Shown in pieces: positions 34,561 to 45,600 of a stretch of DNA of 64,000 nt. Source of the DNA: Spodoptera frugiperda (taxonomy: Eukaryota; Arthropoda; Insecta; Lepidoptera; Noctuidae); assembly GCF_023101765.2 (NCBI RefSeq), contig NC_064239.1, positions 2,232,001 to 2,296,000 of the forward strand. The letters are read 5' to 3'. Positions within the stretch are counted from its first letter, which is position 1. Every line of letters begins with the position of its first letter. Position numbers and translations under genes: made by a program. The notes beneath the pieces are model-generated. The model worked only from the letters and a program-made list of their open reading frames with translations, did no database searches and was not told the DNA's origin.

Positions 34561-35597
34561 CTTTTTTTTACTATTTTTAATTTCGATAGCGATGCCATTT
34601 TACGCAGATTAAAATGTTGTTTTTTGTCACTGGACTGGACTGCACTGTGGACTGTTTTCTCTTTTTTTTTTTTTGTTTTTTTGGATATTTTTAATTGAAA
34701 ATATTTCCATGTAGTGGCGAGTGGCGACAGGCTAGAATACTTTGCTGACACCCCTAATCTTTCGGTGGGGGTTTGAAGAACCGACTAGGGGTCTATAATA
34801 AAGTAGACGACTAATTTCTATTGTAAATGTCAGTCTTTGACATTATTTTTTATTTGTTACAGAAACAAATATAGTATTGAAGATTGTAAGAAGATTCATA
34901 TTGATTTGAAATGCCGCGTGACGTCACTTCTAAGTACGTTTTATACGTAGAAATGACCTAAGTGCAAACAATCCCCCACCTAAACTTTGATTTGTTTTAT
35001 CTAAGTATAATTATGACAAAATAAAAAAAAACCTGTCACCATCCCTATTAAGTCTTTGACTGCCAATAGAAAACTGTTGAAGGCAAATCCTCCGCTAACG
35101 TCGGTCACCGGTGACTGGTGGCGTTCAATGCGTTAACAGAAATCTCAACTTTTAAACTGCTATATCTATCCTGTCTGCCAAACGTGGAGATTATAGTAAA
35201 CCATTTTAATACAGAAAAGCCCATAATAGTCCAAGAGTGGATTATCACAGTAAAAAGTTTACAATATAAAAAGTTTACTTGTGTTTTCCCGATCGCAGGA
35301 TGGCGTTGAAGTGACGTTTCCTCTGATGTCTGATGCTATGCGGAATCTAGAGGTATACTATTTCCGTAGCTGCTCACCAGTGGATGCAATCCTTGAATGA
35401 GGAGTATTCAAGTGTTGTTGTATGTCTGCATTTCTAATATTATGTGTTGGTATTTTATAATGTAGACGCAAATTCAGGAAGGTCTAATAGAAAAAATACA
35501 TAAAAATTCTTAAAATTACTTCATTTTCTTTTTTTTTTAATTAACTTTGTTTTAAGTGTAGTAAAATTGTAGGGTTTGTAATTTACCTATGTAAACA

Positions 35598-35775
35598 TAC
35601 TAATAATTACTATTGAAAATGTGAAAGTTTGTTTGTTCGGATGTCAGTCACACTGAAACTACTGAATAAATTTTCATAAAATTTGGTATTCAGACCGGAT
35701 AGGAGTTGACTTGGGTGAAAGGATACCTACTTTTCATCCCACGGGATTACGGGCGAAGCCGCCGTCAGAAGCTAG
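35598..35775 (+). mobile_element. Short non-autonomous Helitron
   Basis: Starts ATACTAATAATTACTATTG near GTGAAAGTTTGTTTGTTCGG and ends ATCCCACGGGATTACGGGCG ... GAAGCTAG followed by T. CTAG|T with a GC-rich stem just upstream is the Helitron 3' end. No TSD, as expected for insertion between A and T. Too short (about 178 bp) to encode Rep/Helicase. Confidence 0.65.
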
Positions 35776-36623
35776 TGTATGATAAATGAACGTGGGTCGA
35801 CTATTTTTATTTTAAGCATTTAAGTAGTTAAATCAAGTAAAGTAGCTGCTAATTAATTTTGAACTACTTACCACCCTCTCTGCACTTGCCAACAGTTGGC
35901 ACTATATTGAAAAAGCTAGTTACTACCTTTTTCAATATAATGTTATAAATTCAATCAACGTGCAATAAGTATAACACTTTAGACTTTATTTATTTTTATC
36001 ATTAAAACTCACTAATTACAAAGAGAGATGAATCAACGTTTTTAAACTTTACTTATAATATTAGGAGGCAAAACAAGTACCAAAACATGTCACTTTACGC
36101 AACTTTATAAAAGCGACATCTATCACATGTATGTAGAACTATTGCGTTCGTACCTAAGTTGAATTCGAGCGATTTGATTGCACAAGTTAACCGGTAGATG
36201 GCGTTGTTATAAAAATAATAAACACTGATGCATTATTTTGGTCTTAAGATCCGAAATAAAAATTATTTACTATTTTCTTAAAGTAATATTGCGACGGAGG
36301 AATAATCACTTTTAGTGTATTATATAATTATGCTATAAAGGCAATTTAGCCCAGTGACACTTCAATATTATAGAAATATTTTATTATTTTTATAGCCATT
36401 AAAGTATCAAAGTGATTTTGTAGTTATCAATAAAGCTTTGAATAATATTACCCTTTTAAATATTTATTGAACATAATAATGTTTAGTGCTTACGTAGCGT
36501 AGGTTGGACAAGTTTTATAGTGATGATATTTTATCCTTTTACTGTCGTGTTATAATCTTTAGTGTTACTTATACAATAACTTATATTTAGGTATAAAATA
36601 TCAGTAGCAGTATTTCTTGTCAT

Positions 36624-37125
36624 TTTTTATGGGATTAGCCGGTAAACGAGCAGACGGATCACCTGATGGTAAGCAATCACCGCCGCCCATGTACACCCAA
36701 ACCACTTGAGGCGTTACAAGAGCCTTGCCGGCGTTTTAGGGGTTAGGAACTCAAGAGTTTATTGGGTATTCAGGCTCTGGTAACGTTCACTCACACGACA
36801 AGATAAAACGCGAGCGTTTTTTATCCGTGATCATGGCGCTTGCAACAGTGCCGAAATATCGGAAACTCATAAATATTAAAAAAAATGGTAATTAACTCGG
36901 TTTAAATTTCAATTCTAGTGTTAGTGACCATGTCAGTTTAAAAACTTATAAACGCGAGCGTTGTTTCACGTCGGTTGTATGTGAAGTCGTGGTATCACTG
37001 CGGTCGACCTGGCCCATTCCTGCCGAAACTCTCTCACATTTAAAGTTGCTCCGTGCGGGAATCGAACCCGCTACACGCTGCGCGGCAGCCGGCTGCCCAG
37101 CCACCGCACCAACCGTGCAATCGAA
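36624..37125 (-). mobile_element. Type D SINE with tRNA-like head, split by a nested insertion
   Basis: The 3' tail is at 36624 (TTTTTATGGGATTAGCC) and the body runs to about 37035. A tRNA-like head at 37042-37125 carries B-box GGGTTCGATTCCCGC (37056-37070, reverse sense) and the GGTTGGTGCGGTGGCTGGGC A-box region. This copy shows that the type D body can be joined to the type C-like tRNA head, making it a true SINE. A 131-bp insert interrupts it. Confidence 0.75.
36819..36949 (-). mobile_element. Nested retroposon (type H) with 13-bp TSD
   Basis: AAACGCGAGCGTT occurs at 36806-36818 and 36950-36962, a duplicated piece of the host SINE. Read leftward the insert starts AGTTTTTAAACTGACATGG and ends CATGATCACGGATAAAAA, with the A-tail next to the TSD. 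Matches at 10686-10740 and 37645-37706 begin at the same point. Confidence 0.8.
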
Positions 37126-37327
37126 ATATCAACTTTAAGTACTTAATAAAAACACATTAATTAATCCTTTTTTAAACCACATTTATTTTATACCCATTAT
37201 ATCTACTTAGATACTAAGTAAAAAACCAATACCATTTCCTTAGGTCATCTGCACATGCATCGCTACACTTAAAAAAAAAAAAAAACAATTTAATCAAATC
37301 GGAAACCTGTATCCGGCGCTTGGAGCG

Positions 37328-37420
37328 GATCCAATCACATATCGACCTGTCATATGACGTCATATGACAGTGTCAAGTGGGCACTATAAATATTAATCTG
37401 TCAGTTTGATAGTCGGTCAC
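37328..37420 (+). promoter_or_regulatory. Promoter-like cluster with a 22-bp CRE palindrome
   Basis: Within 75 bp are CCAATCA (37331), the perfect palindrome TGTCATATGAC|GTCATATGACA (37348-37369) centred on the CREB/ATF site TGACGTCA, and TATAAATA (37385-37392). A TCAGT initiator at 37401 is too near the TATA box, so the start site is unclear. The cluster lies 2.4 kb upstream of the signal-anchor exon and could be an alternative promoter, an unrelated transcript start, or TE-borne. Confidence 0.3.
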
Positions 37421-37599
37421 CCACGCTATCTGTAAGAGGGCATGGCCTTACAACCGATAGCTCAAACGCCTACTGAACTATTGATGAGTTCAAGATTTGA
37501 AATTTTGAATGATCTTTAAGAATGCGACTGTTAGATTAGTGAGTTATAATAATGCTTTGGTGTACCATTAGTAGAAAAATACTAAGGAATATTTTTTGT

Positions 37600-37850
37600 A
37601 ATTTATGATGGGTCCCGGCCATACCTTGAAACTAATCGAGTAACATAAGTTTTTAAACTGACATGGTCACTAACACTAACATTAGAACATTAGAACTTAA
37701 GACGGGATTTTTAATTAATTATATTTATATTCCCTTGGTATGTTTGGAACGCGAATCCACGCGAGACACAATGTGTTTTCTATTGTTGTCTTATATACGG
37801 CATGCGAGAGGTTTAAATATCCCGTCTTAAGTTCTAATGAAGGTAAGTAA
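37600..37850. mobile_element. Type H fragment inside a short inverted-repeat structure
   Basis: AGTTTTTAAACTGACATGGTC at 37650 starts a type H copy. TTAGAACTTAAGACGGGA (37688-37705) is reversed as TCCCGTCTTAAGTTCTAA (37822-37839), so the piece between forms a stem-loop of about 115 nt. The loop contains the 60-bp block repeated at 49.9 kb. Confidence 0.55.
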
Positions 37851-38185
37851 TCGAGTAACGTAAAATTATGAAAAAAAAACAAGAAAAATTGCTAAAGACA
37901 AGAAACATTGCTAAACATCTAGTAATCTAGTAAGACTAGATAAGGACAACAATACAAATAGGTAGTAACACAACAGAAGTAAGGTCTCATAAAGATAAGG
38001 AAAATGTAAATACAAAATAACAGAAAACAAACAAAGCAGGTATAATTAATAATCAGGTAAATAGGTATATGTACAGTAGTAAGGCTATAGTGATGACTGA
38101 AACATCATCATTCATTAACTAAAAATAACAATTTATTTACCTAAATACATGTATTAGGAAATGCGTTATTACTCTACGCAGACAT

Positions 38186-38333
38186 TCCGGAGCTGCGGAC
38201 AACGTAAAAGGTTACCGGGGCTCCGGCTCAAAGCAGGAGAAGGAACGGGTGGTTTTTAGTCAGTAAGAGTCTGACACTCCCTCCCGCCTCACCAAAGGTG
38301 GGGGAAGTCAAAAAAATAAAATAAAAATAAACG
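38186..38333 (+). mobile_element. LINE-tail SINE-like repeat with 11-bp TSD
   Basis: TACGCAGACAT occurs at 38175-38185 and again at 38334-38344. The copy starts TCCGGAGCTGCGGAC and ends in an A-rich tail. It closely resembles the 24.7-kb copy (both have GGACAACGTAAAAGGTTACC), so the two belong to one subfamily. Confidence 0.85.
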
Positions 38334-38757
38334 TACGCAGACATGACGTCAACGCGTCCGCCCTCACGCTGTTCATGATGAAGGGTCCCTCTGTGCTCTG
38401 TGACTAGAAACTATGAGAGCTTATCTTTTTTAATTTATTTAGTATGTGTCACGATAGTTATTACAAAAATCATTATTCTTTCACATTTGTACTAAGATGA
38501 CAAACAATTTAAGAAAGTAAATTTCTTTAAAAAAGAAAATATGGAAGTCTGCCAAACACTTTCCCAGAAACTCATTTAGAATTTTCCTTTAAAATAATTC
38601 TGAGTGTGAAAAATAATGGTCTATTTATAACATAAAATAATGTAAAAAAATATCATCGCATTTTTAAAAGGATTTACAGAAAAACGGTAGCAGAAGCATA
38701 CCCCTTTCAGCCCAACTAAATATAAATTATAACTGTCTAAGTTACAATTTAGTGGGA

Positions 38758-38860
38758 TTAAGTTTATCTAGAGGCAAATTACTACGAATCTTACATACTT
38801 CTTTCGCTTCATCAACAATCATCAGTCTTCTCATGCATACTCGTCGCTTAAGGAAACTTT
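38758..38860 (-). pseudogene. Decayed LINE ORF2 C-terminus, same family as 24.1 kb
   Basis: The minus strand reads RRVCMRRLMIVDEAKEVCKI, matching the DETKEVYKIR segment at 24.1 kb. The shared DNA is AATTACTACGAATCTTA plus TACTTCTTT. Confidence 0.5.
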
Positions 38861-38868
38861 AACTAAAG

Positions 38869-38920
38869 TCGCCCAGAGCAGGTGAAGTCATAGGACGATT
38901 TTTCCTCTTAAAAAAGAAAA
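38869..38920 (+). mobile_element. Tail-end fragment of the LINE-tail repeat
   Basis: Only the last 45-50 bp are recognisable (CAGGTGAAGTCATAGGACGA then an A-rich end). Diverged and truncated. Confidence 0.45.
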
Positions 38921-39559
38921 ACTGTAGATTCATCAGTCATACGTCTAAAAAGTAAAACAACACGTGACACGTAACATGGTTACATGTAAAACTGAATCTC
39001 ACTCAGTTTCAAGCCACGACCGCCGACAACCGAAGCAAATGTTCACAGTTTGCTGTGCAAATGAAAATATTCGACGATAATACCTAAAATATAGCAGAAA
39101 ACTTGCTTGTATCTGCTGAAAGTCTAAGGAGCAAAGTTCGAAACAGATGAGATCGTTTCAGTTAAGTTAAACAAGATGACGAATAATGGATTATTGAGAA
39201 AACATCTGTAATTAATAAGAATGAAATAATGAACCTTATCAATAAATCTTTCAAAACATAAATTATAGCACAAAGATGGAGCAAACCAGAACTTTACAAA
39301 TCCTTGAATTAGGAAGGCAGAAACTTTCATAATAAATCCGTTCACAATTCGTAAATGAACCGGTTGTTGGCGCAGTGGGCCTATGTCTAGTTACTAGGCA
39401 GTATCTACGGCATGTGTCTAGACTAGAGACACTGACCAAGGAGAACAATGCAGTGAGAGGGCCACCGTTCACGCTGCACACTGTACTAGGCACGTCGATG
39501 CCTGTGCAAGTTCTATTTTGGTACGCGGTGTCGAGGACCGATACGCGCATGACCGGCAG
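38921..39559. other. Region upstream of the signal-anchor exon
   Basis: 39360-39559 becomes gradually GC-richer toward the start site. Several overlapping frames of 60-95 codons on both strands here reflect base composition; none has a recognised domain. Confidence 0.4.
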
Positions 39560-39774
39560 CTATCTTGTATACTCTGTGTCGAGTCAGTCCGCACGCCGCA
39601 CCACCAAGCGCGGCCGCGCGCCGCGTCCCGACAACAAATAAAAACAAACGCGACGCAACGAACGAACGTGAACGTAAAAAACACCAGTGTGAACCAACCA
39701 GTGATTTCATTTATTATATTACCAACACCAGCTTTATTGTTTTCATCCTGTTTCCAAATAATAAATCTACGATA
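39560..39774 (+). promoter_or_regulatory. Core promoter and 5' UTR of the signal-anchor exon
   Basis: A GC- and CpG-rich block (densest at 39585-39660) sits directly before the exon in otherwise AT-rich DNA. TCAGT at 39584-39588 matches the arthropod initiator, which would put the start near 39586 and give a 5' UTR of about 190 nt without any ATG. An AT-rich TATCTTGTATA lies at 39561-39571, too close for a standard TATA box, so the promoter may be initiator-driven. The start site is inference; no transcript data are available. Confidence 0.4.
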
Positions 39775-39867
39775 ATGCGGCGAAACGTCAAAATCCTGTT
39801 CCTAGTAGGAGCTGTGTGGATGTTTTTCCTATTTTACTACATGCAGCCTGACACAACGCAGTCTAAG
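39775..39867 (+). CDS. First coding exon of a signal-anchor (type II) membrane protein, GALNT2-like candidate
   Basis: This 31-codon exon starts at an ATG with A at -3 and ends at AAG|GTACGT, a near-perfect splice donor, giving a phase-0 intron. The peptide begins MRRNVK, continues with a hydrophobic run of about 17 residues (7-23, LFLVGAVWMFF within it) and leaves the membrane at YYMQPDTTQSK. Short basic cytosolic tail, one membrane span and polar stem are the layout of Golgi glycosyltransferases. The Met-Arg-Arg start and the YYM at the membrane exit recall animal GALNT2, which adds GalNAc to Ser/Thr in the Golgi lumen; that match is from memory. The frame is open upstream to an ATG at 39565, but this is probably outside the transcript. 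No ATG lies between the likely start site (about 39586) and 39775. Any Golgi signal-anchor enzyme is possible; catalytic exons are not in view. Confidence 0.55.
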
Positions 39868-42475
39868 GTACGTTTTGTGATTCTTGTATCTTTTGTTTTA
39901 TTCTGGAATTGTGCCAGTTTGGTAGGGAAGTGTTGTTTATCAGTGATCAGCTGTTAGCTCGGGTGAGGATCGTTGCAACCTCCGCCGGGGTTGCACTGCG
40001 CATGACTAGTGCCGCCTCCGCGGCGTGATAACTGCAGCCTACAGGACGAAATTAACATAAAAAATCGAGGTTACTCTGTGAAAGTGTGTAAAATAATGTT
40101 ACAAATTGTGTTTTGTACAATATTTTCACTGTATAGTTTGTTTGTTTCGTTGGAAGTTCGGAATCTAAAGGAATTTTGTGAATGAAATAGTTTTAATCTC
40201 CTGCATACAAAACTTACAATTAAATAAAAAAAAAAAATACTATTACCATTGGTAAGTGTTGTAGTATCATTAATGTCGATGATTATATAAACAACTTAAC
40301 TAAATTAAAGCCCGACTAAAATATGCAGATTTCTAATCAACTATCAGATTCCATGCAAGTCAAGCAGCCAGTAATAAACAGAGATAACCCGTTGCAGTTA
40401 AGATTAATAACAGCTAAAATCCTAATTAAATGATACGAGCGAACAAACGTATCAATTAATGCATACTGATTAAACCTCTAAGGCTAAATAATTACTTAAA
40501 CAAGTTTAACTAATCGATAATTGTTACCGGAAAATTTGGTCATTACAATATGCATCGTATACTGTGGTGAATAAATACTATGAGAGTATATTATTTAAAA
40601 ATAAATCGATTTTATTAATATACTTATCTATTATAGGTTGTAAAAGTCTTAACTCACACGAAACTAATATTTTTTCTAAACTTATAAAATTATTTTGCGA
40701 TATAGTAACTAACTATCGCTCGGCTCGGGTCGTATTGGCGGTTTCCACTACCGTACCCCCATATAGTATCTTATTCAAAATTCCAAGATTTTGAAATTCG
40801 ATTTCTTTTTTTTGCGTGACACTCGTAAGTATTGCGTTCTTAATGAGGAACACATAAGGTTTATATTTGACTAACATTATTGTGATCTGGATATTTGAAG
40901 AAATCTGAAGATTTTTTCGAAATATTTATGATATCAAGTATGATCGAAAACATCTACCAAAATGATATTTAAATAAAAAATATCCGTATTCTAAAATCAC
41001 GCCATTTTAAGAACGGCTCAGTTAAGTTAGTAATTTTTACATAAAATAAAAGCAATAGACAGACAGACAGCCTATACATATTAATACTAGCAAAAGTAGC
41101 AAAGTCATACAAGCATATTTTCTATGAAAAGCCAACGGCACATGATTGCCAAGATTCTTCAATGCAAATAAGGCCATATTCATTAGAACATGACCAAAAC
41201 TACCAATACACTTTTCACTTCGCCTTCACTTGGGCTAAACAAGCCGATCTATTTATACACCTATACATAAATGTCACAAACCAGTTAACCTTCAGAGAAT
41301 CCTCCACTTACTCGATCAGACTCGATTTATACTGTTTTAAGAATAAAACCTGATTATTCTGTACCTCCTTGGAATAAGAACTGATGATTTTTTTAACCGA
41401 CTGCAAAAAATAGGAAGGTTTAACGTTTTGGTATGTATGTGTGTTTATCCTCGGTTATCTATGTATTGGCTTAAGCTGTAAAATTATGCATGTTTTTTGT
41501 AATAAATAAATCTCGCGATTGATGGAACTGATTTTAAAGTATTCAGAAAAGTGTTTGTCACACATAAGTGAAGGTTTTGAGACATTAACAGACGTTATTA
41601 TTAATAGACCTATAAAAAAGACAGAGTTTGTAGTATTTTCTAAACGTTTATTTTATAGGTAAAGTTATTATTCTTAATTTTTTCCTTGTTTAAGCCAGTA
41701 GATATATGGAGTAACTAAAACCGTTAATTAAAACGTCACGCTTTGAAATAAGATCGTAACAGAAAATCTAATTAAGTATCCGAACATAGCAATCTTATCT
41801 TTGATCTCTGTTTTCAAATGAAATTATTTTTCCAACTCATTCCAGTTTTTGAAAAATTAGACCAAGAGAAAATCGACCTTTTATTTATACACGGAAGAAT
41901 CAAAACATGTTATTACATAAAAGATAAAAACCTCGCAAACAATAATAATAGCAAAGGAAATGTGCTAAAAAATGATAAAAAAACATTTTTCAACTGACTG
42001 TTTTCAACGGAATTTAACCATCAAAAATTACTTTTAATAAAAATTCGACACAATTAACACACCTTTAACATACACATTTCCAGTTTAGATAAAAATATTA
42101 TCGAAGGTAAACAAGAAATTGAGAACAGTGGTAAAATAAGAACTGGCTGGAAAGCATTTTTTTTTATTCTTAAGAATGTTTTTACACAATCTAAGGTCCC
42201 TGCTATCATTAGTTACTCAGTAGCACTGTGGACGAAGGATCTTAATGATCTTTCTTTTTTTTAAGAAAACTAGTGAGCACTAGTATTTTTTTCTATCTTC
42301 AGTCTTTTGTTACTGGATGTTCTTTCAATTACATCACAAAGGTTATCGTGGCCAAAACCTTTAAGATCATTTTTCTTTTTTCGGAACTGCTGTTTTGAAG
42401 CTGTCCTTTTTAATTAGATTTTCCCATTTCTAATTAGAATTATTTTTGTGAGAAGGGGTATTAACAGCTTTTTTT
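39868..42475 (+). other. Start of the presumed first intron; no further exon recognised
   Basis: The interval begins with the GTACGT donor. A second GC-rich patch at 39955-40050 could hold regulatory sequence or an alternative exon, but I see no convincing splice-flanked frame. The rest is AT-rich and unique-looking, with a short dispersed-repeat piece at 41388-41450 listed separately. Confidence 0.35.
41388..41450 (+). repeat. Dispersed repeat end (CCGACTTCC type), diverged
   Basis: TTTTTTAACCGACTGCAAAA then AATAGGAAGGTTTAACG matches the 15.4-kb block loosely. Confidence 0.35.
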
Positions 42476-42675
42476 TTTGAGGGGGGTAAATTATCTAATT
42501 TCTTCTTCCGCTTTGGGCGAAGCGAGAGGGATGAGTATCAGATTCATACTGACTAAAAACCACTCCGTTCCTATTCCTGCTCTTAGAGCCGGAGCCCCGG
42601 CCCTTCTGGGCCTCATCTGTGGTGGTTTGATCGCTGTTTAAATACCGTACGCACGGGTACGCGCACGCAGTAACA
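42476..42675 (-). mobile_element. 3' UTR fragment of the R1-like LINE with internal deletion
   Basis: Besides the tail it contains the reverse of the LINE 3' UTR (ACCACAGATG ... GGCCC) and part of the GC-rich segment beyond, like 15990-16070. The CCGGAGCTGCGG head block is deleted. It therefore comes from the LINE itself, not the short tail-only form. Confidence 0.7.
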
Positions 42676-45600
42676 GCTGAGGTGACGATAATATCGTGTA
42701 GAATAGACTAGAAATGATCGTTGTTGTTTACGCGTCTTATGACTACATTTGCTTTCTTAATTGTGATAAACGTAAGACTCTAAAAATAGTAACTCTAAAC
42801 TAACCTAACCGCTCCTTCATGAGACTAAAAAACCTGATAACAAATTTTCTTATTCTTTAAAAGCATCCGTCAATAATTTGCATGTTGCATGGTCAACTTT
42901 CATAAATTCTTGTTTTTTAGCATCATGGCTAACAATAGTTGCAAGACATTGGCGTATTAATTGTTTCCTGTTCAGAGCCCAATTGACATAATCTAATGAT
43001 ACGGTATAAAGGTGAAAACATCATCAGCTTACGTCTCGATATCTGCACATTGATCGGGCTCAAATTACTGGTTGTTCGATATGATTATTACTACTTATTA
43101 CTCGTGTATCGTATACCGATTAGGAAAGTGCAATACGTAATATCTTATCTTAGATTTTACTGTAGTTTTTGCTGTATACGTATCGTTAGCGAAATCTTTT
43201 CACCAAAAAATGCTATTAAATGTAATAGTGTGAGTATTACTGACAGCAAACGTGACAATATAAAACACTAGGTGTACTATTAAATTAATCTAACTAAACC
43301 ACATGCAGTAGCTATAATCACATATCAAGTTTCCATGAAGATGGTAGCCGCTTTAAATGCCTTATCAACGAGAGATAATGGTCGCTCTAAGTGAAATAAA
43401 CCGGATCTGCGTAAAACCATTATTCTCTAGCATAGAAAGCAAAATCTATAATCAAGACAAGCCAAGTAAAGATAATTCAATTTTACGTTTTTATAACAAT
43501 GATTTTACCAGGCACAAAACATTCGTCGAAATATCTAACATGGAAGCTATTCTCCGTCCATTATGTCTGTTGCGTCACATGGACGTGACATAACCTCGTT
43601 GTGTTTTAAAGTCTTTAATCCAATTACAGTAATGGATCATATTTTATGTGATATAGTTAATTAACAGTAGTTTTTGAACAAGCCTTTAGATGGGTTTTTA
43701 ACTAATCGTAATTAATACCCATATTGAGATAAAATGGTTCTAGATGAATGGTTTTGAGAAATATTTCCTTTGAGTAAGGGAATCTAAGTGACGATTTGGT
43801 GTGATTGGTTAAATCTGAAAAGTCGTTAATGTTCCTAATCTATTAAAACACGAAATCTCTAATAGGTATGCATAGGTGTTGTGTTAATTTGTTTTTACGA
43901 GCTCTTTGTCAAAAATCAAATTTGTCGTATAATCCTACCACGTAATGTAAAATTGGCAATAAATTCGATTTCATTTAATACCTAATTTTTGTTACTGAGA
44001 TTATTTTATGTCTAAATTTCTCTGACAGCAAACGCCGATCTTTTATCAGCCATCTTAAAAAAAGTGAAAATGAAATACATAAAAGTCGTATTTAAGCACG
44101 CTTGACTTGAAGTAAATAATAATAACTGACTAGTTCAGTTCAGCTCGAATTTATTTATACTTAACAGAAAAAACTAAACTCTATTATGTATTTCTTAAGT
44201 CACACTTTCCATTTCCTACAATTACATTAGCACTTTAGCAGATGCTATCTCATGAACCACTTTTAATTTTGTTTTGGTACGTTTGTATGAAATGAAAGTA
44301 AAAACAGACAACACTGTGAACTCAATGACGTAAGCTGCGTCCGTTTTATAAATAACAATTATAATTACTATAATCTAGGTAACTGTTACATATGTTCTTC
44401 TAAAATTTGTTTAACGCCATCATAAATATTTGTAGTTTGTAGTCAATTATTTGGATTATACAGGCGTTGTGTAACTACAATACTAGTTTGGTTTGTCCAT
44501 ACCTTGTATGCTTATCATTTTTTTGGTAAAAAAACAACTAACGATCCTTTTAAATTCATTTTTAAAATGAGAAAGTAATTTCTGAGTTTGCTTTTCAGTT
44601 TTTGCTAAGCCGTTCGCTTGATTGTTGTATGGAATTTAGTTTTTATCTCAGTTCTCGATTTAATGTTCCACTTTTCTCATAAATGCCAGCTTCATGTAAA
44701 GTAAATCATTAATAAGAAAACTGTGCAGTTTCTCATAATTATCTAGTCTAGCTACTAATACATTTTCAACAGTCCATTAATTTCTAACATCTAGATATAT
44801 GGAACTGCTTACAAACTAATCGTGTACTAGCCTTTTATGATCATACGGAAGTTAGTAATGTTCGCACATAATCGTAAATAGATGTACATATGTGTAACTT
44901 CCTAAACTGCATTTTTCCCACTCGCATAACTTACTTGCTTACCACAATTTCTACTTTAAGTTGTACTTGTTACGGATAAAAATTCTTGGAGTTCCTCAAG
45001 GAGGTGTACTTGGTCTTACCAAATATTTACAAACATTATATTATATATGAGCAATAGTAAATTGCATCTTTGCTTCCATTTTGAGATTTATAATTACAGA
45101 TTTACTTAAGAACCAATATCTCACCTAATTCGATGTTTTATACCGCATGTGTCGCTTTTGCAACAACTTTTCTACCATCTGTTCATCTTAAAAACTACAT
45201 AACTAGTAATTATCACATTAGGGTTAGGACAGACGGCAGTTATAAATTCAACATTCTTGCTCTCGTGTTGTTCGTTCAATAGTAAACAGTTTGGACTTCT
45301 TTCAATAGCGTCGATTTGTTTACACGCGACTTGATATCATCACTTCAATCTTCGTACGGTCATGCTCTGATACTAAGTCCATTACTAAACAATATTACAT
45401 CGTTATATATTTGACTAGATATCATTTTAGTTTTAAATATTTTTGGAGTTTTGCTTTCAAGTTTATTCGCCAAATCACTTTCGTAGATTCTTTTGAAGAT
45501 ACCAAACTGTTTAACCGCATGAGGTAATGTTTGCGTAAATACATTTGCTTACTTATATCTAAAATCATAAGCGATTTTGTTCACCCATTTTTTCTTGTTA

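Larger units (their letters stand above)
33881..36623. other. AT-rich stretch around the CpG block and the Helitron
   Basis: Beyond the CpG block (34.4 kb), the Helitron (35.6 kb) and the stem-loop at 35903-35939 nothing is supported. Long A/T runs occur at 34659-34682. Confidence 0.45.

Noticed and set aside
37042..37125. tRNA-like sequence with A and B boxes
   Set aside because: Joined to a type D SINE body; head of a SINE, not a tRNA gene.
39263..39710. Several 65-95-codon frames on the minus strand opposite the exon
   Set aside because: Caused by GC-rich promoter DNA; no domain, start context or splice support.
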